The notes under the pieces were generated by a model. That model was given only the letters and a program-made list of their open reading frames with translations. It was not told where the DNA came from and did not search any database. A DNA stretch of 64,000 nucleotides from Onthophagus taurus. Taxonomy: Eukaryota > Arthropoda > Insecta > Coleoptera > Scarabaeidae. Positions 1 to 9,031 of the stretch are shown one piece after another. A program made the position numbers and the translations under genes. The stretch lies in the NCBI RefSeq assembly GCF_036711975.1, contig NC_091973.1, positions 15,996,001-16,060,000 on the forward strand, given 5' to 3'. Position 1 is the stretch's first letter. Every line of letters starts with the position of its first letter.

Positions 1-630
1 ATCCTCTTCGGTATAGTTCGTAGGTCGTTTTAACTGTATAAGTTCATATAACCCCGTAGAGGCTTGTATGCGTTTTTCGCCTCCGAGAACAATATGAGAA
101 GGTTTAAACTGGACAGTCTTCGATCCAATCATCCAATCGTTTTCATCAGGATCATAACGTATACCCATTCTCTCATCAATTTCTCCTCTTTTACCAAACG
201 TATAATATAAATCCCGAATTTGATTCGGTAGATTTTCTATAGGTAAATCCTCCGCCTTCAATTTTTGTTATGCATCCGGCGGCGTTTTAAATTCATCATC
301 ACTTTCAGGAAAAGTTAATTTTTTCCTAAATGCCGGAGTTTTAAAATCGGTTTCATCAAATTTCGTTTTAACGTCAACACCGACATCATCAGTAGGTTGA
401 TAGTGGTGATGGTAATGTACAGAAGAAGAAGGTTTCACTTCACTTAATTTATTAGTCATATCTTTTAATGAATCGCTTAAAGGCTGATGTAGTTTAGCGA
501 TAAGACGGTCATCGTTTTCTCGACCGAGTTTAAGCGCTAAATATTTTTTCTTAATAGTATTTGTTATGTTAGTTATAGCTTTATCCCTCTCACGTATGGA
601 ACGCTTAGTCATTTCATCGTTATGTGACAT
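1..630 (-). pseudogene. Polinton/adintovirus-type accessory protein, one in-frame stop, runs off window
   Basis: The frame opens at an ATG at 628-630 (MSHNDEM...), two bases' reach from the end of the ATPase gene, and is read for about 120 codons to a TAA at 268-270. The same frame then stays open to the window edge, so one nonsense codon divides an otherwise continuous coding region. The N-terminal part is charged and helix-like; the part after the stop contains GIRYDPDENDWMIGSK and ends near TGLYELI. From memory, similar acidic-tract plus 'GxxGLYEL' proteins occur beside Polinton/adintovirus ATPases, but I cannot confirm this and no function is known to me. The neighbouring ATPase and PLA2 genes make a virus-module origin likely. 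Confidence 0.55.
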
Positions 631-667
631 GCTTACTCTCACAAATACCAGATAACAATGCAATAAT

Positions 668-1309
668 TTAGTCCGGGTAAATAAATTTATCCATTCCTAT
701 ACGATACCTTCCATCCTTTACTTCAAAATCTTTCATAATAATCATAGGGTTATATTTATCATCATTCCAACACCGTTTAAAAGCGTCCTTGAAAACATCA
801 AACTTCATGTCGGTGTTAACGTGTTCATCATACATATGTTTTAAATTAACCTCATCTTGTTTGAATAGAATTAAGACGTTTGCATTGTCTCGTATTAGGT
901 GTTTAGGTATCCGCGTATAGGTTTGCGTAAGGTAGAACGAATCAATATTATTATGTCGTCCCATACAGAAAAATGATCGAATCTTATCCTGTTTATCGCA
1001 TGCTACATCGTCAAATATGAAAATTGAGTTTTGTTTAGCTTCAGACGGATCTATAACGGCATCATTATCGATGAATCTATAAAGTCCTATTTCGGGTAAC
1101 TGTTTCATAATCATTTCTAAAAATTCATATTTCGGTTGATGTAAGGATTTTGAGTATATATAAATATTTTCAAAATTTAAACCATTTTTATCGAAAATGA
1201 GATTTAACATCAAGTTGGTTTTCCCACATCCGCTCGGACCGCATACTATTGCTCGTATACTGTTCGGTATGAGATCACCATGCCTACGACTGGTTATCGG
1301 TTTCATCAT
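668..1309 (-). CDS. FtsK/HerA-type DNA packaging ATPase (Polinton/adintovirus)
   Basis: This intact 213-aa ORF starts at the first of two ATG codons (1307-1309). Walker A is GPSGCGKT at residues 24-31 and a Walker B-like strand SIFIFDDV lies at about 95-102. Short P-loop ATPases of this size and layout are the A32/FtsK-like genome-packaging ATPases of Polintons, adintoviruses and large DNA viruses, which drive DNA into preformed capsids. The divergent position opposite a PLA2 gene and near an adenain-like protease supports that class. The 133-bp gap to the PLA2 ATG probably holds a bidirectional promoter. No break is visible, so the gene may be recently acquired or under selection. Confidence 0.85.
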   Translation of the reverse strand: MMKPITSRRHGDLIPNSIRAIVCGPSGCGKTNLMLNLIFDKNGLNFENIYIYSKSLHQPKYEFLEMIMKQLPEIGLYRFIDNDAVIDPSEAKQNSIFIFDDVACDKQDKIRSFFCMGRHNNIDSFYLTQTYTRIPKHLIRDNANVLILFKQDEVNLKHMYDEHVNTDMKFDVFKDAFKRCWNDDKYNPMIIMKDFEVKDGRYRIGMDKFIYPD

Positions 1310-1402
1310 CGTTAATCGAGATCGGTTAATGACATTGTGAGAGATGGGTGTTGCACTACACGCATTATAAAACTAAAATGAGTTTTAATCTTCATGTGCG
1401 GG

Positions 1403-1437
1403 TATATAAGGGATGTGAAAGCGTAAACCGCATCAGT
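1403..1437 (+). promoter_or_regulatory. TATA box plus TCAGT initiator for the PLA2 gene
   Basis: TATATAAG lies at 1403-1410 and TCAGT at 1433-1437, about 30 bp apart, which is the standard arthropod RNA polymerase II core-promoter layout. The predicted start (A of TCAGT, 1435) is only 8 nt before the first ATG at 1443, so the leader would be very short. On the other strand TTTTATAAT (1364-1372) could serve the ATPase, but I see no convincing initiator for it. Confidence 0.6.
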
Positions 1438-1442
1438 TGAGT

Positions 1443-2285
1443 ATGCTGTTTACTCGAGATAGTACATCTGCGACGGCGGGGGGAAGCGGAATACTTAATA
1501 CACTTATCAATAAACTACCCGTTGAGTTACACGTTCCAGGCTATCAATTTTGTGGACCAGGAACAAAATTGAAGAAACGTTTGGCTAGAGGCGATAAAGG
1601 AATAAATCCATTAGATCGGGGTTGTAGAGAACACGATATAGCGTATTCGGACAATAATTCTTTAGAACAACGTCGCATGGCCGATAGACGTTTGGAGGAA
1701 AACGCTTGGGAGAGAGTGAAAGCGAAAGATTCGACATTGGGGGAAAAAGCATCAGCTTGGTTAGTTACAAACGCTATGAAAGTTAAACGAAAATTGGGAA
1801 TGGGTCATAAGGGACAAAAAATAATTAAAAGATTAAAAGATAAAAAAAATAAACCGATAGCATTTAAAAGCGTGTTGGTAAAGCAAATCGCTAAAGATTT
1901 ACCCAAAACAACAGATAATTTACGGGAAGCGGCTAGATTAGCTTTGAAAAGTGCTCGTATAGCTGTTAAATCCGCGGGTGGAAAGAAAAAAGTTAAAATT
2001 CCGCGTACAATCCCGTTACCTATTACAAGTGGTGGTATACTACCGATATTACCAGCCATATTTGCCGGACTATCAGCTCTCGGAGCGTTATCAGGCAGCG
2101 CGGCTGGTGTGTATCGCGCGGTGAAGAGTGGTCAAGAGGCTAAAGAGAAGTTGAAAGAAGCTGAACGACACAATAAGGCGATGGAAGCTATCGCGATTGG
2201 CGAAACCGGAAGTGGACTTTACATTAAAAAATATAAAAAAGGATTGGGTTTATATTTAAGTAAAAAGCAACAAAAAAACTTGTAA
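1443..2285 (+). CDS. Parvovirus-like phospholipase A2 domain protein (virion-associated)
   Basis: The ORF reads from ATG 1443 to TAA 2283-2285, about 280 aa. Near residues 34-45 is the calcium-binding loop pattern YxFCGPGTxL, and near residues 60-67 the catalytic motif DRGCREHD with the His-Asp pair. This is the PLA2 signature of parvovirus VP1 and of similar proteins in Polinton/adintovirus-type elements, where PLA2 is thought to help breach endosomal membranes. The middle is Lys/Arg rich and followed by a Gly/Ala-rich hydrophobic stretch (about 200-220). The tail has repeated GLY-type motifs (GSGLYI, GLGLYL). The gene is unbroken. Its last codons form a canonical -1 slippery heptamer and overlap the protease frame. 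Confidence 0.85.
   Translation: MLFTRDSTSATAGGSGILNTLINKLPVELHVPGYQFCGPGTKLKKRLARGDKGINPLDRGCREHDIAYSDNNSLEQRRMADRRLEENAWERVKAKDSTLGEKASAWLVTNAMKVKRKLGMGHKGQKIIKRLKDKKNKPIAFKSVLVKQIAKDLPKTTDNLREAARLALKSARIAVKSAGGKKKVKIPRTIPLPITSGGILPILPAIFAGLSALGALSGSAAGVYRAVKSGQEAKEKLKEAERHNKAMEAIAIGETGSGLYIKKYKKGLGLYLSKKQQKNL
2273..2279 (+). promoter_or_regulatory. Candidate -1 ribosomal frameshift heptamer A AAA AAC
   Basis: The heptamer A AAA AAC lies at 2273-2279 in the zero-frame phasing required by the X XXY YYZ rule (codons CAA, AAA, AAC of the PLA2 ORF), two codons before the PLA2 stop. The -1 frame is open from here without a stop into the protease ORF. I do not see a strong stem-loop just downstream, only a weak AGG/CCT pairing. 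A one-base indel in the A-run of a once fused gene is the simpler alternative. Confidence 0.5.
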
Positions 2286-2662
2286 CTAGGCTACCTAATA
2301 GACCTCTAACAAATCTCGATATAATAAAATACGCTAAAACACTTAAAATTCCAAATTTTCGCGGAGTGTATATGCGAAATGGATTGCCTAAAGAAGGTCC
2401 TAAATATTATGAGTCAGCTGTTGTAAATTTAGATGATCACCGAGGTAGCGGAACCCATTGGGTAGCCTATAAAAAAATTGGCAATAGGGTGTTATATTTC
2501 GACAGTTATGGAGATCTAAAACCACCTAAAGAACTTTTAAAATACTTTAAAAAATGTCAAATTGTGTATAACCACGATAATTTTCAAAAGGATAACCCGT
2601 ATAACTGCGGTCAATTATGTATAAATTTCCTACTTAACATAAGAAATAACTCATTTGAGTGA
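2279..2662 (+). CDS. Adenain-like cysteine protease (Polinton/adintovirus type)
   Basis: The frame is open from the PLA2 stop region to TGA 2660-2662. The first ATG is at about 2372, yet conserved-looking sequence (LPNRPLTNLDI, then FRGVYMRNGLP) lies upstream of it, so translation probably enters earlier. Catalytic features of the C5/adenain family are all present: His in GTHWVAY, an acidic residue in YFDSYGD, and Cys in YNCGQLC. Such proteases mature capsid proteins. Length is near that of other Polinton proteases. Entry from the PLA2 ORF by -1 frameshifting would give a fusion protein. The next ATG (2665) lies two bases after the stop. Confidence 0.8.
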   Translation, partial: LVTRLPNRPLTNLDIIKYAKTLKIPNFRGVYMRNGLPKEGPKYYESAVVNLDDHRGSGTHWVAYKKIGNRVLYFDSYGDLKPPKELLKYFKKCQIVYNHDNFQKDNPYNCGQLCINFLLNIRNNSFE

Positions 2663-2664
2663 AA

Positions 2665-2946
2665 ATGTCACAGACGTTCACACTGGTCAGTACAAAAAGC
2701 GAAATCTCCGAAGACTATTATCCGCCTATAGAATTAGACCCTAACTCGAGTTACTCGCTTGGTCTTATTGGATTCTATACGTATAACAGTATACCAAACA
2801 TTGAACAAGGAGTAAACGATAAATTTTACTTTACCGAAAAATTGCCCATTAATAAAAGCCGACAATCAACTATAGACGAGGGGGCATTACCACAGGAAAT
2901 CAAAATTCCTACTGGTGCATATGAAATAACGGCCATTGAGAAATAG
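2665..2946 (+). CDS. Possible minor capsid (penton-like) protein, N-terminal part
   Basis: ATG 2665 follows the protease stop by two bases and the frame ends at TAG 2944-2946 (about 93 aa). The sequence contains YSLGLIGFYTYNSIPNI and later IPTGAYEI, a beta-strand-rich pattern I associate with small capsid-like proteins beside the protease in Polinton/adintovirus elements. The penton assignment is from memory and uncertain. The protein looks short: the conserved block GAYEI is cut off by a stop, and another frame (2936 onward) opens across the junction, so a frameshift or truncation is likely. Confidence 0.45.
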   Translation: MSQTFTLVSTKSEISEDYYPPIELDPNSSYSLGLIGFYTYNSIPNIEQGVNDKFYFTEKLPINKSRQSTIDEGALPQEIKIPTGAYEITAIEK

Positions 2947-3151
2947 GTTGCTATATAGCGATGGGTGGATAAATCAATCAGAAGGTCTAAATGTAATTGA
3001 TACCTTAATTTCCTCCTACGATCAAATATTTGTTAAGGGAAATCAAAAGAAGCAGTTTTTGAAAACACGTAAAAGCAATTCAATACTAACGGATATTGCG
3101 TTAGAATTTGCGGAAGAGGATGAGACTAAATTAAATTCATCCAACAATCAA
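2936..3151 (+). pseudogene. Unassigned virus-module ORF interrupted by BEL/Pao insertion
   Basis: A frame overlapping the end of the previous ORF reads about 70 codons (LLYSDGWINQ, YDQIFVKGNQKK, then an acidic tail) and then enters the BEL/Pao LTR at 3152. The same frame resumes at 9037 after the second target-site copy and ends about 33 codons later, so the retrotransposon split one reading frame. I do not recognise the protein with confidence. The insertion proves that this part of the viral module predates the retrotransposon. Confidence 0.4.
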
Positions 3152-3380
3152 TGTTCGCGCGACAAATGTCGGGAATAATTGTAGGTGTTGGTTCGAAAGA
3201 AAAATTGGAAATTTCTTACTTGAATTGGGGTTCTAAGTTGAATTCTTCAGAGGATCGAATAAAAGGCGTCGTTTTAATAACGAATACAATAATGGCTGCT
3301 TGTTTTATTTGTAACATTTGAAATCGACAAAATTGTCATGGTTACATAAAATTTGGTTTGTTATTTGGGTTGCCTAAACA
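3152..3380 (-). repeat. BEL/Pao 3' LTR
   Basis: This is the 229-bp LTR copy on the 3' side of the minus-strand element. It starts TGTTTAGG and ends GCGCGAACA when read on the minus strand. I found no difference from the other copy. Confidence 0.93.
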
Positions 3381-3507
3381 TTCCACCCACCAAAAAATAT
3401 TATTTTTTAACAATTAATATTTGAATAATAATAACAATACAAAATACAATGATGAATTAAAAAAGAAAACAAATAAATAAATAGCGAAAAGAAATAAAAT
3501 ACAAAAT

Positions 3508-6500
3508 TCAATTGACGGGTAATACAGATAACTTTGCGACGGGGCGCATTAATCTTCCGTTAGCGGTCTTCACAACCACTACCCGTACAACGCCATCTTG
3601 CGCTGGATGTATTTCCACTACGCGTCCGATCGTCCATTGCAATGGGGGACGCTGTTCATCCTTAATGACCACCATGTCTCCCATTTTAATCATAGGAGTG
3701 ATTTTGTTCCATTTCATACGTTGCTGCAAGGTATGTAGATATTCAGTCCGCCAACGGCCCCAAAAATCTTGTACCATACGCTGCAGCAAATTCCAACGGT
3801 CGAGACGGTTTATTGGACTCTTGGTAAAGTCTGGACTAGGTAATTCCACATTTAACGGTTCCAAACATAAAAAATGTGATGGTGTCAAGGGCAGCAAGTC
3901 GTTGGGATCGCTTGACAAAGGGCATAACGGTCTTGAGTTTAACACTGCTTCGATTTGAGTTATCACCGTGTACACTTCTTCGAAGGTAAGTATTTGTTCT
4001 CCAATTACTCTTAATAAATGACTCTTCACAGATTTCACCCCAGCTTCAACCAATCCGTTAAAGTGAGGTGCTCCTGGAGGGTGGAAATGCCACTGAATGC
4101 CGAAAGTCGAACCAGTAGCTTCGGCAATCTCTTTTAACTTGTTGTTCGCTCCAATAAAATTAGTTCCTTGGTCACTATACAAATTGATGCAATTCCCTCT
4201 TCTAGAGAGGAATCTTCGGAGAGCCGCGATGAAAGCATCAGTCGTAAGATCTGTAACCAACTCCAGATGAACAGCTTTAGTAGACATACAAAGAAAAATA
4301 CACAGATACGATTTTACAGAACGAGATCCCCGTGATCGGTTCATGGTAGTGCGTATGGGACCTGCAAAATCGACTCCTGCTGCTGAGAATGCCTTCACTT
4401 CTGATATTCTGTACTTTGGTAGGTCGGCCATCAATGGAACTTGTGGCCGTGGATTCATCCGGAAACATCTGATGCATTTAAATAACACGCGATGGATTGC
4501 TCTTCGCGGAGACAGGATCCAATACCGTTGAGCCAATAATCCATGAAGGGTGCGTTGACCAGGATGTAAATATTCACGATGAATTGTTTCGATTATTAAT
4601 TCACTTAGTCTTGAATCACACGGCAGTAATAAAGGATGTTTATGTTCGTATGGTATATCCGAATGTCTTAATCGTCCACCCACCCTGAGCAACCCGTCAC
4701 GATCGATGAAGGGTGTGAGTTTACGAAAGGGTTTTGTTACCAACTGGTTTTTGATAAGAGCATTGAAGACACACGAAAAATGTTGATTTTGAACATGTTT
4801 TATGAGAACATGAAGTGAATCTTGCAGTTCAAATTGTGAAAATGATGAGAATAAATTAACGTTGCGGTTTTTCTTAGAAAGTAGAATAAACCGTCTTATG
4901 TACGAAATAATTCTTTGGATTTTTGATAAGGAAGAAAATTTAGTAAGTAAGTGATCCAGAAAATGTGTTTGATTTTCCCCACAATTTACTAAAATAGGTT
5001 TGCTCTCTTTAGCAATTGCTTCATTATTTTCATATTTGAAAATGGGGTTAACTGGCCACTGATCGGAATCTTCTTTCAACCATGATGGACCATTCCACCA
5101 AAGATTAAAAGATGACAATTGACTTGGACATAAACCACGGGAACCACAATCGGCTGGATTATCATGAGAAGGCACATAACGCCACGATGAGGGAGGTAAT
5201 GCGTTTTGTATATGAGAGACTCTGTTGGCTACGAAGATTTTCCATCTACACGGAGCTGAATGAAGCCAGTGAAGTACCACTTGTGAATCGGTCCACGCAA
5301 CGACTAAATCGACAGGTAAATTCGACAGTGTGTTGGTGATTGATGAAAATAAATCGGCCAACAAGGTGGCTCCACAAAGTTCCAGTCGAGAAACTGAAAT
5401 CGTCTTTAAAGGGGCCACACGTGATTTGGCGCAAACGAACGAAGTCGTTATGAGATTGGATGTGGAACATCTAAGGTATGCGACAGCGCAGTAACCCGTT
5501 TGCGATGCATCACAGAAAAGGTGAAGTTGGATGTGTTCGGGTTGATCAGGAATGATCAAACGAGGTAAATGAATATCGGATAATAAACTAAGATTATGTT
5601 TAAAGGTTTTCCATTCGGAATGGATGCTTGACGGGGGCGATTCATCCCAATCGAGATGAAGGGACCATAATTGTTGAATGAAATGCTTGGCTTTAAATGT
5701 GCATGGTGTTAGAAATCCGAGCGGATCAAAAATCCTAGCAATGTCTGATAAGATGGTTCTCTTATTGCAAGGTGATTCATGGGATGTATATGAAAAGGAA
5801 AACTGATCGGAGCAAGGATCCCACTGAAGACCGAGGACCTTAACGGAACATGTTTCATCATAGTCCATGGAGATGGGTCGTTGTAAATCGGATTCGGAAA
5901 CCGCAGTTAGAACATCAAGGTTATTACTGGCCCATTTTCTTAATTTAAACCCGCCTTTGTTGAGAAGGTTTATTAATTCTTGTTGTAGCGTAAGTGTCTC
6001 ATTAATAGTGGAAGCTCCAGTGACAATGTCATCAACGTAAACGTTGTGTTTCAGTACATGGGAAGCTTTAGGATAGTCATTTGAGTACACATTAGCCAAT
6101 TCAAGAATTGTTCTGAGAGCTAAGAACGGTGCTGAAGAAACGCCATAAGTAACGGTGTTTAATTGATATGACTGTACCGGTTCTTCAGGGGAAAAACGCC
6201 ATAAAATGTTTTGAAATGTTCGATCTGAAGGGGAGATTAAAATCTGCCGGTACATCTGCTGAATATCACAAGTGAATGCGTATTTAAAAAATCGGAAATT
6301 GATTAAAATATTAACGATACTCTGTTGCAATTTTGGACCAATCAACAGAACATCATTTAACGATTTGCCATTAGATGATAACGCAGAGGCATCAAAGACT
6401 ACTCTAAATTTTGACAATTGATTATCATCACGAATTATGCAATGATGAGGAATATAATATTTAATAGACGTAATATCTGGAGAAGGAATGAGGGACATAT

Positions 6501-8580
6501 GATTAGTCTCAAGATAATCTCTCATGAAATCAACGTATTTTTTATGTAACGACACATTTTTCAGTAGGCGATTTTCCAATAAAGTAAATCTTTTTAAGGC
6601 GATGTTGTATGAATTTCCCAGAACAGATTCATCCTTCTTGAAGGGTAAAGATACGATGAATCTTCCGGATACGTCTCGTCGATAAGTATTCTTGTAGTGA
6701 TCTTCACATTGTTCTTCTTCTAAAGACATTGTTTTATTTTCAGAAATTGATTCCAATTCCCAAAAACGTTGAATTACTGAATCAATAGAATCATCAGTCG
6801 TAGAAACGCAAGTTGATAATGAAGTCGATGTCGATAATTGAGATTTTCCCATTAATATCCATCCAAAGACGGAATGTAAAGCAATAGGATCGTTCTGACC
6901 ACCGCAGACACGACCACCAGTAAAAATTTGAGGAACTAATTCTGCTCCCAATAGTAGATCAACATCTTTGACTGAGGTATTATGTTCAGGATGAAAATCC
7001 AAACATTTAAGATGATCGTAAGAATTAATGATACGTGATAATGAAGGTTGAGCAGAACAAATAGACGGAGTAACAATGGCTTTCAGATCACAAGAGAAAT
7101 TTTGGGATTGACAAGATTGAATCTTGCAATTAACGATGCCCTTATTACAAATTGATGTCATAGAGTTCAATCCATGAATCTCCAATGAATGACTTTTACG
7201 TGGCAACCGAAGTCTTTGCGATAGTTTGGTGGTAATAAAATTAGACATGCTCCCAGAGTCTAATAAAGCTCTTGCCAAATGAAGTCGACCAAAATGATCA
7301 CGAATCTGTACGAACGCGATAGGTAAAATGACCTGATGATTAGCGCCTTCTATGGATACGTTGCCATTATTACATGCAGTCGTCCCTACATGCATAGTTG
7401 GTTGCTTCTTAGTTTCAAAATGTAGCAATGTGTGATGACGTTGATCGCAGGAATGACAGCGATAATTGGATGTACAAGAACTTGTATTGTGATTTTTGTT
7501 TAAGCAGTTGCGACAGAGATTGTGATCTCTTGCTATGGATAATCTTTCTGAAGCTGATTTTGCAAGAAACTTAGAACAACGATATATTGAATGTGATTCT
7601 GGGCATAATATGCATTTAAAAGATAGTTTTACATCTTCAGTTTTGAGGTTAACCGATGTTTTGCCACGATAATTTTGAAAAGGTTTGTTTTTGTTCATGG
7701 AAAGTTTATCAGATGTGAGTAACACTGAATCGAAAGCCTTTGCTTGGTTTTCTAGGAAATTAATTAATTGAAGGTATGTTGGAATTTCAAAGGTGGTATG
7801 TTCGGATTCAAACTTGGTTTTTGTAGAAATGTTTAACTTCTGAAGAAGAATATTAAACAAAAGAAAGTCCCATTGATCAACGGGAAAATTAAGCATCCGA
7901 AAACCGTCTATATTTTCTTTGAAGGTATCTATTAAAAACCTAAAAGATTTCGATGACTCTTCTTGTATTGGTTTCAGAGCAACGATCTCGTTAAAATATA
8001 AAGTAGCAAGATGACGTTTATTCTGGTACCTCCCCTTTAACGAGTTATAGGCAATTATATAGTTGTCATTGGTCACAGGAAGACCTTTTATTAAATTTAA
8101 CGCTTCTCCGGACAGTGAAGTGAGAAGATATTGATATTTGGCTACGGCTGATAATGAATCATTGTCATTAATCATTGTATTAAATAAATCGAAAAAGGTC
8201 GGCCAATTTTTGTAATTGCCGTCAAAAACAGGAATTATGATTTTGTTTAGTTTTGGACATGATTGCGGAATAGGAATAGGTGCAGGTGACGATTTATTTT
8301 TTATAAGGATCGATTTGATGGTAAAATAAGCTTTATCAACTTCTTTCCTTACCTCATCATGTTGTGGGAAGTCACCATCTGAGATAAAACCCATGATCTG
8401 GTTGTGAATGTCTTGAAATTGATCATAAACAGTATCAACGCGGTCTGCCCGTGCAGAAAAGATACATTTATCTTCTTCCGAGATCAAGTTTTGGCCGTAG
8501 GTAAGAGTTTCATTTAATCTATTAAGCAAACTAGTCCTTTTTAAAACGGCCTTTTGTAATTTATCAGTTGTCGTTGTCAT
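3508..8580 (-). CDS. BEL/Pao Gag-Pol polyprotein, intact
   Basis: One 1690-aa ORF carries the full BEL/Pao order. A DUF1759-type Gag region lies at about 118-270 (FDGNYKNWPTFF). CCHC-like Cys/His clusters lie at about 320-390 (CRNCLNKNHNTSSC). The aspartic protease has LLDSGS near 438, the reverse transcriptase has YVDD near 848, and RNase H has LFCDAS near 1022. The integrase begins near 1340 with an HHCC zinc module, then GVDFAGP and SDQGTNF near 1470. A DUF5641-type C-terminus (DFWGRWRTEYL) follows. It copies and integrates the element through a cytoplasmic particle. No stop or frameshift is present, unlike nearly every other transposon gene here. Confidence 0.95.
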   Translation of the reverse strand: MTTTTDKLQKAVLKRTSLLNRLNETLTYGQNLISEEDKCIFSARADRVDTVYDQFQDIHNQIMGFISDGDFPQHDEVRKEVDKAYFTIKSILIKNKSSPAPIPIPQSCPKLNKIIIPVFDGNYKNWPTFFDLFNTMINDNDSLSAVAKYQYLLTSLSGEALNLIKGLPVTNDNYIIAYNSLKGRYQNKRHLATLYFNEIVALKPIQEESSKSFRFLIDTFKENIDGFRMLNFPVDQWDFLLFNILLQKLNISTKTKFESEHTTFEIPTYLQLINFLENQAKAFDSVLLTSDKLSMNKNKPFQNYRGKTSVNLKTEDVKLSFKCILCPESHSIYRCSKFLAKSASERLSIARDHNLCRNCLNKNHNTSSCTSNYRCHSCDQRHHTLLHFETKKQPTMHVGTTACNNGNVSIEGANHQVILPIAFVQIRDHFGRLHLARALLDSGSMSNFITTKLSQRLRLPRKSHSLEIHGLNSMTSICNKGIVNCKIQSCQSQNFSCDLKAIVTPSICSAQPSLSRIINSYDHLKCLDFHPEHNTSVKDVDLLLGAELVPQIFTGGRVCGGQNDPIALHSVFGWILMGKSQLSTSTSLSTCVSTTDDSIDSVIQRFWELESISENKTMSLEEEQCEDHYKNTYRRDVSGRFIVSLPFKKDESVLGNSYNIALKRFTLLENRLLKNVSLHKKYVDFMRDYLETNHMSLIPSPDITSIKYYIPHHCIIRDDNQLSKFRVVFDASALSSNGKSLNDVLLIGPKLQQSIVNILINFRFFKYAFTCDIQQMYRQILISPSDRTFQNILWRFSPEEPVQSYQLNTVTYGVSSAPFLALRTILELANVYSNDYPKASHVLKHNVYVDDIVTGASTINETLTLQQELINLLNKGGFKLRKWASNNLDVLTAVSESDLQRPISMDYDETCSVKVLGLQWDPCSDQFSFSYTSHESPCNKRTILSDIARIFDPLGFLTPCTFKAKHFIQQLWSLHLDWDESPPSSIHSEWKTFKHNLSLLSDIHLPRLIIPDQPEHIQLHLFCDASQTGYCAVAYLRCSTSNLITTSFVCAKSRVAPLKTISVSRLELCGATLLADLFSSITNTLSNLPVDLVVAWTDSQVVLHWLHSAPCRWKIFVANRVSHIQNALPPSSWRYVPSHDNPADCGSRGLCPSQLSSFNLWWNGPSWLKEDSDQWPVNPIFKYENNEAIAKESKPILVNCGENQTHFLDHLLTKFSSLSKIQRIISYIRRFILLSKKNRNVNLFSSFSQFELQDSLHVLIKHVQNQHFSCVFNALIKNQLVTKPFRKLTPFIDRDGLLRVGGRLRHSDIPYEHKHPLLLPCDSRLSELIIETIHREYLHPGQRTLHGLLAQRYWILSPRRAIHRVLFKCIRCFRMNPRPQVPLMADLPKYRISEVKAFSAAGVDFAGPIRTTMNRSRGSRSVKSYLCIFLCMSTKAVHLELVTDLTTDAFIAALRRFLSRRGNCINLYSDQGTNFIGANNKLKEIAEATGSTFGIQWHFHPPGAPHFNGLVEAGVKSVKSHLLRVIGEQILTFEEVYTVITQIEAVLNSRPLCPLSSDPNDLLPLTPSHFLCLEPLNVELPSPDFTKSPINRLDRWNLLQRMVQDFWGRWRTEYLHTLQQRMKWNKITPMIKMGDMVVIKDEQRPPLQWTIGRVVEIHPAQDGVVRVVVVKTANGRLMRPVAKLSVLPVN

Positions 8581-8802
8581 GGTGAATAAATAAATTCAAA
8601 ATAAACGAAATTAAATATAAATTAAGGGAAAAGGAATCTCGGAAACAGCGTCGTGCGTCCGGATCACCCCAAGGTACCGGGAATTAAAGCGCGGCAACGA
8701 AGGGCCCAACAACGCACGCTGGCGAAGATGTGTCCGATAACCGGGGAAAAGAGAAAATACCGACAATCCGGTAATACCGACAATCCGGCTCGAAGGACCA
8801 AA

Positions 8803-9031
8803 TGTTCGCGCGACAAATGTCGGGAATAATTGTAGGTGTTGGTTCGAAAGAAAAATTGGAAATTTCTTACTTGAATTGGGGTTCTAAGTTGAATTCTTCA
8901 GAGGATCGAATAAAAGGCGTCGTTTTAATAACGAATACAATAATGGCTGCTTGTTTTATTTGTAACATTTGAAATCGACAAAATTGTCATGGTTACATAA
9001 AATTTGGTTTGTTATTTGGGTTGCCTAAACA
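8803..9031 (-). repeat. BEL/Pao 5' LTR
   Basis: This 229-bp LTR copy precedes the polyprotein on the minus strand. The leader between it and the ATG (8581-8802) is GC-richer than its surroundings and contains a short duplicated unit (ATACCGACAATCCGG) near 8757-8787. Confidence 0.93.

Larger units (their letters stand above)
3152..9031 (-). mobile_element. Full-length BEL/Pao LTR retrotransposon, 5880 bp
   Basis: Two 229-bp direct LTRs (3152-3380 and 8803-9031) that look identical base for base, with TG...CA ends, flank one intact minus-strand polyprotein. The 5-bp target duplication ATCAA is perfect (3147-3151 and 9032-9036). On the minus strand a purine-rich tract (GGTGGGTGGAA, rc of 3381-3391) abuts the 3' LTR. 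A primer-binding-like stretch (TGGTCCTTCGAGCC) starts just inside the 5' LTR near 8800. Identical LTRs, perfect duplication and an unbroken ORF point to a very recent, possibly still competent insertion. It landed in the virus module. Confidence 0.95.
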
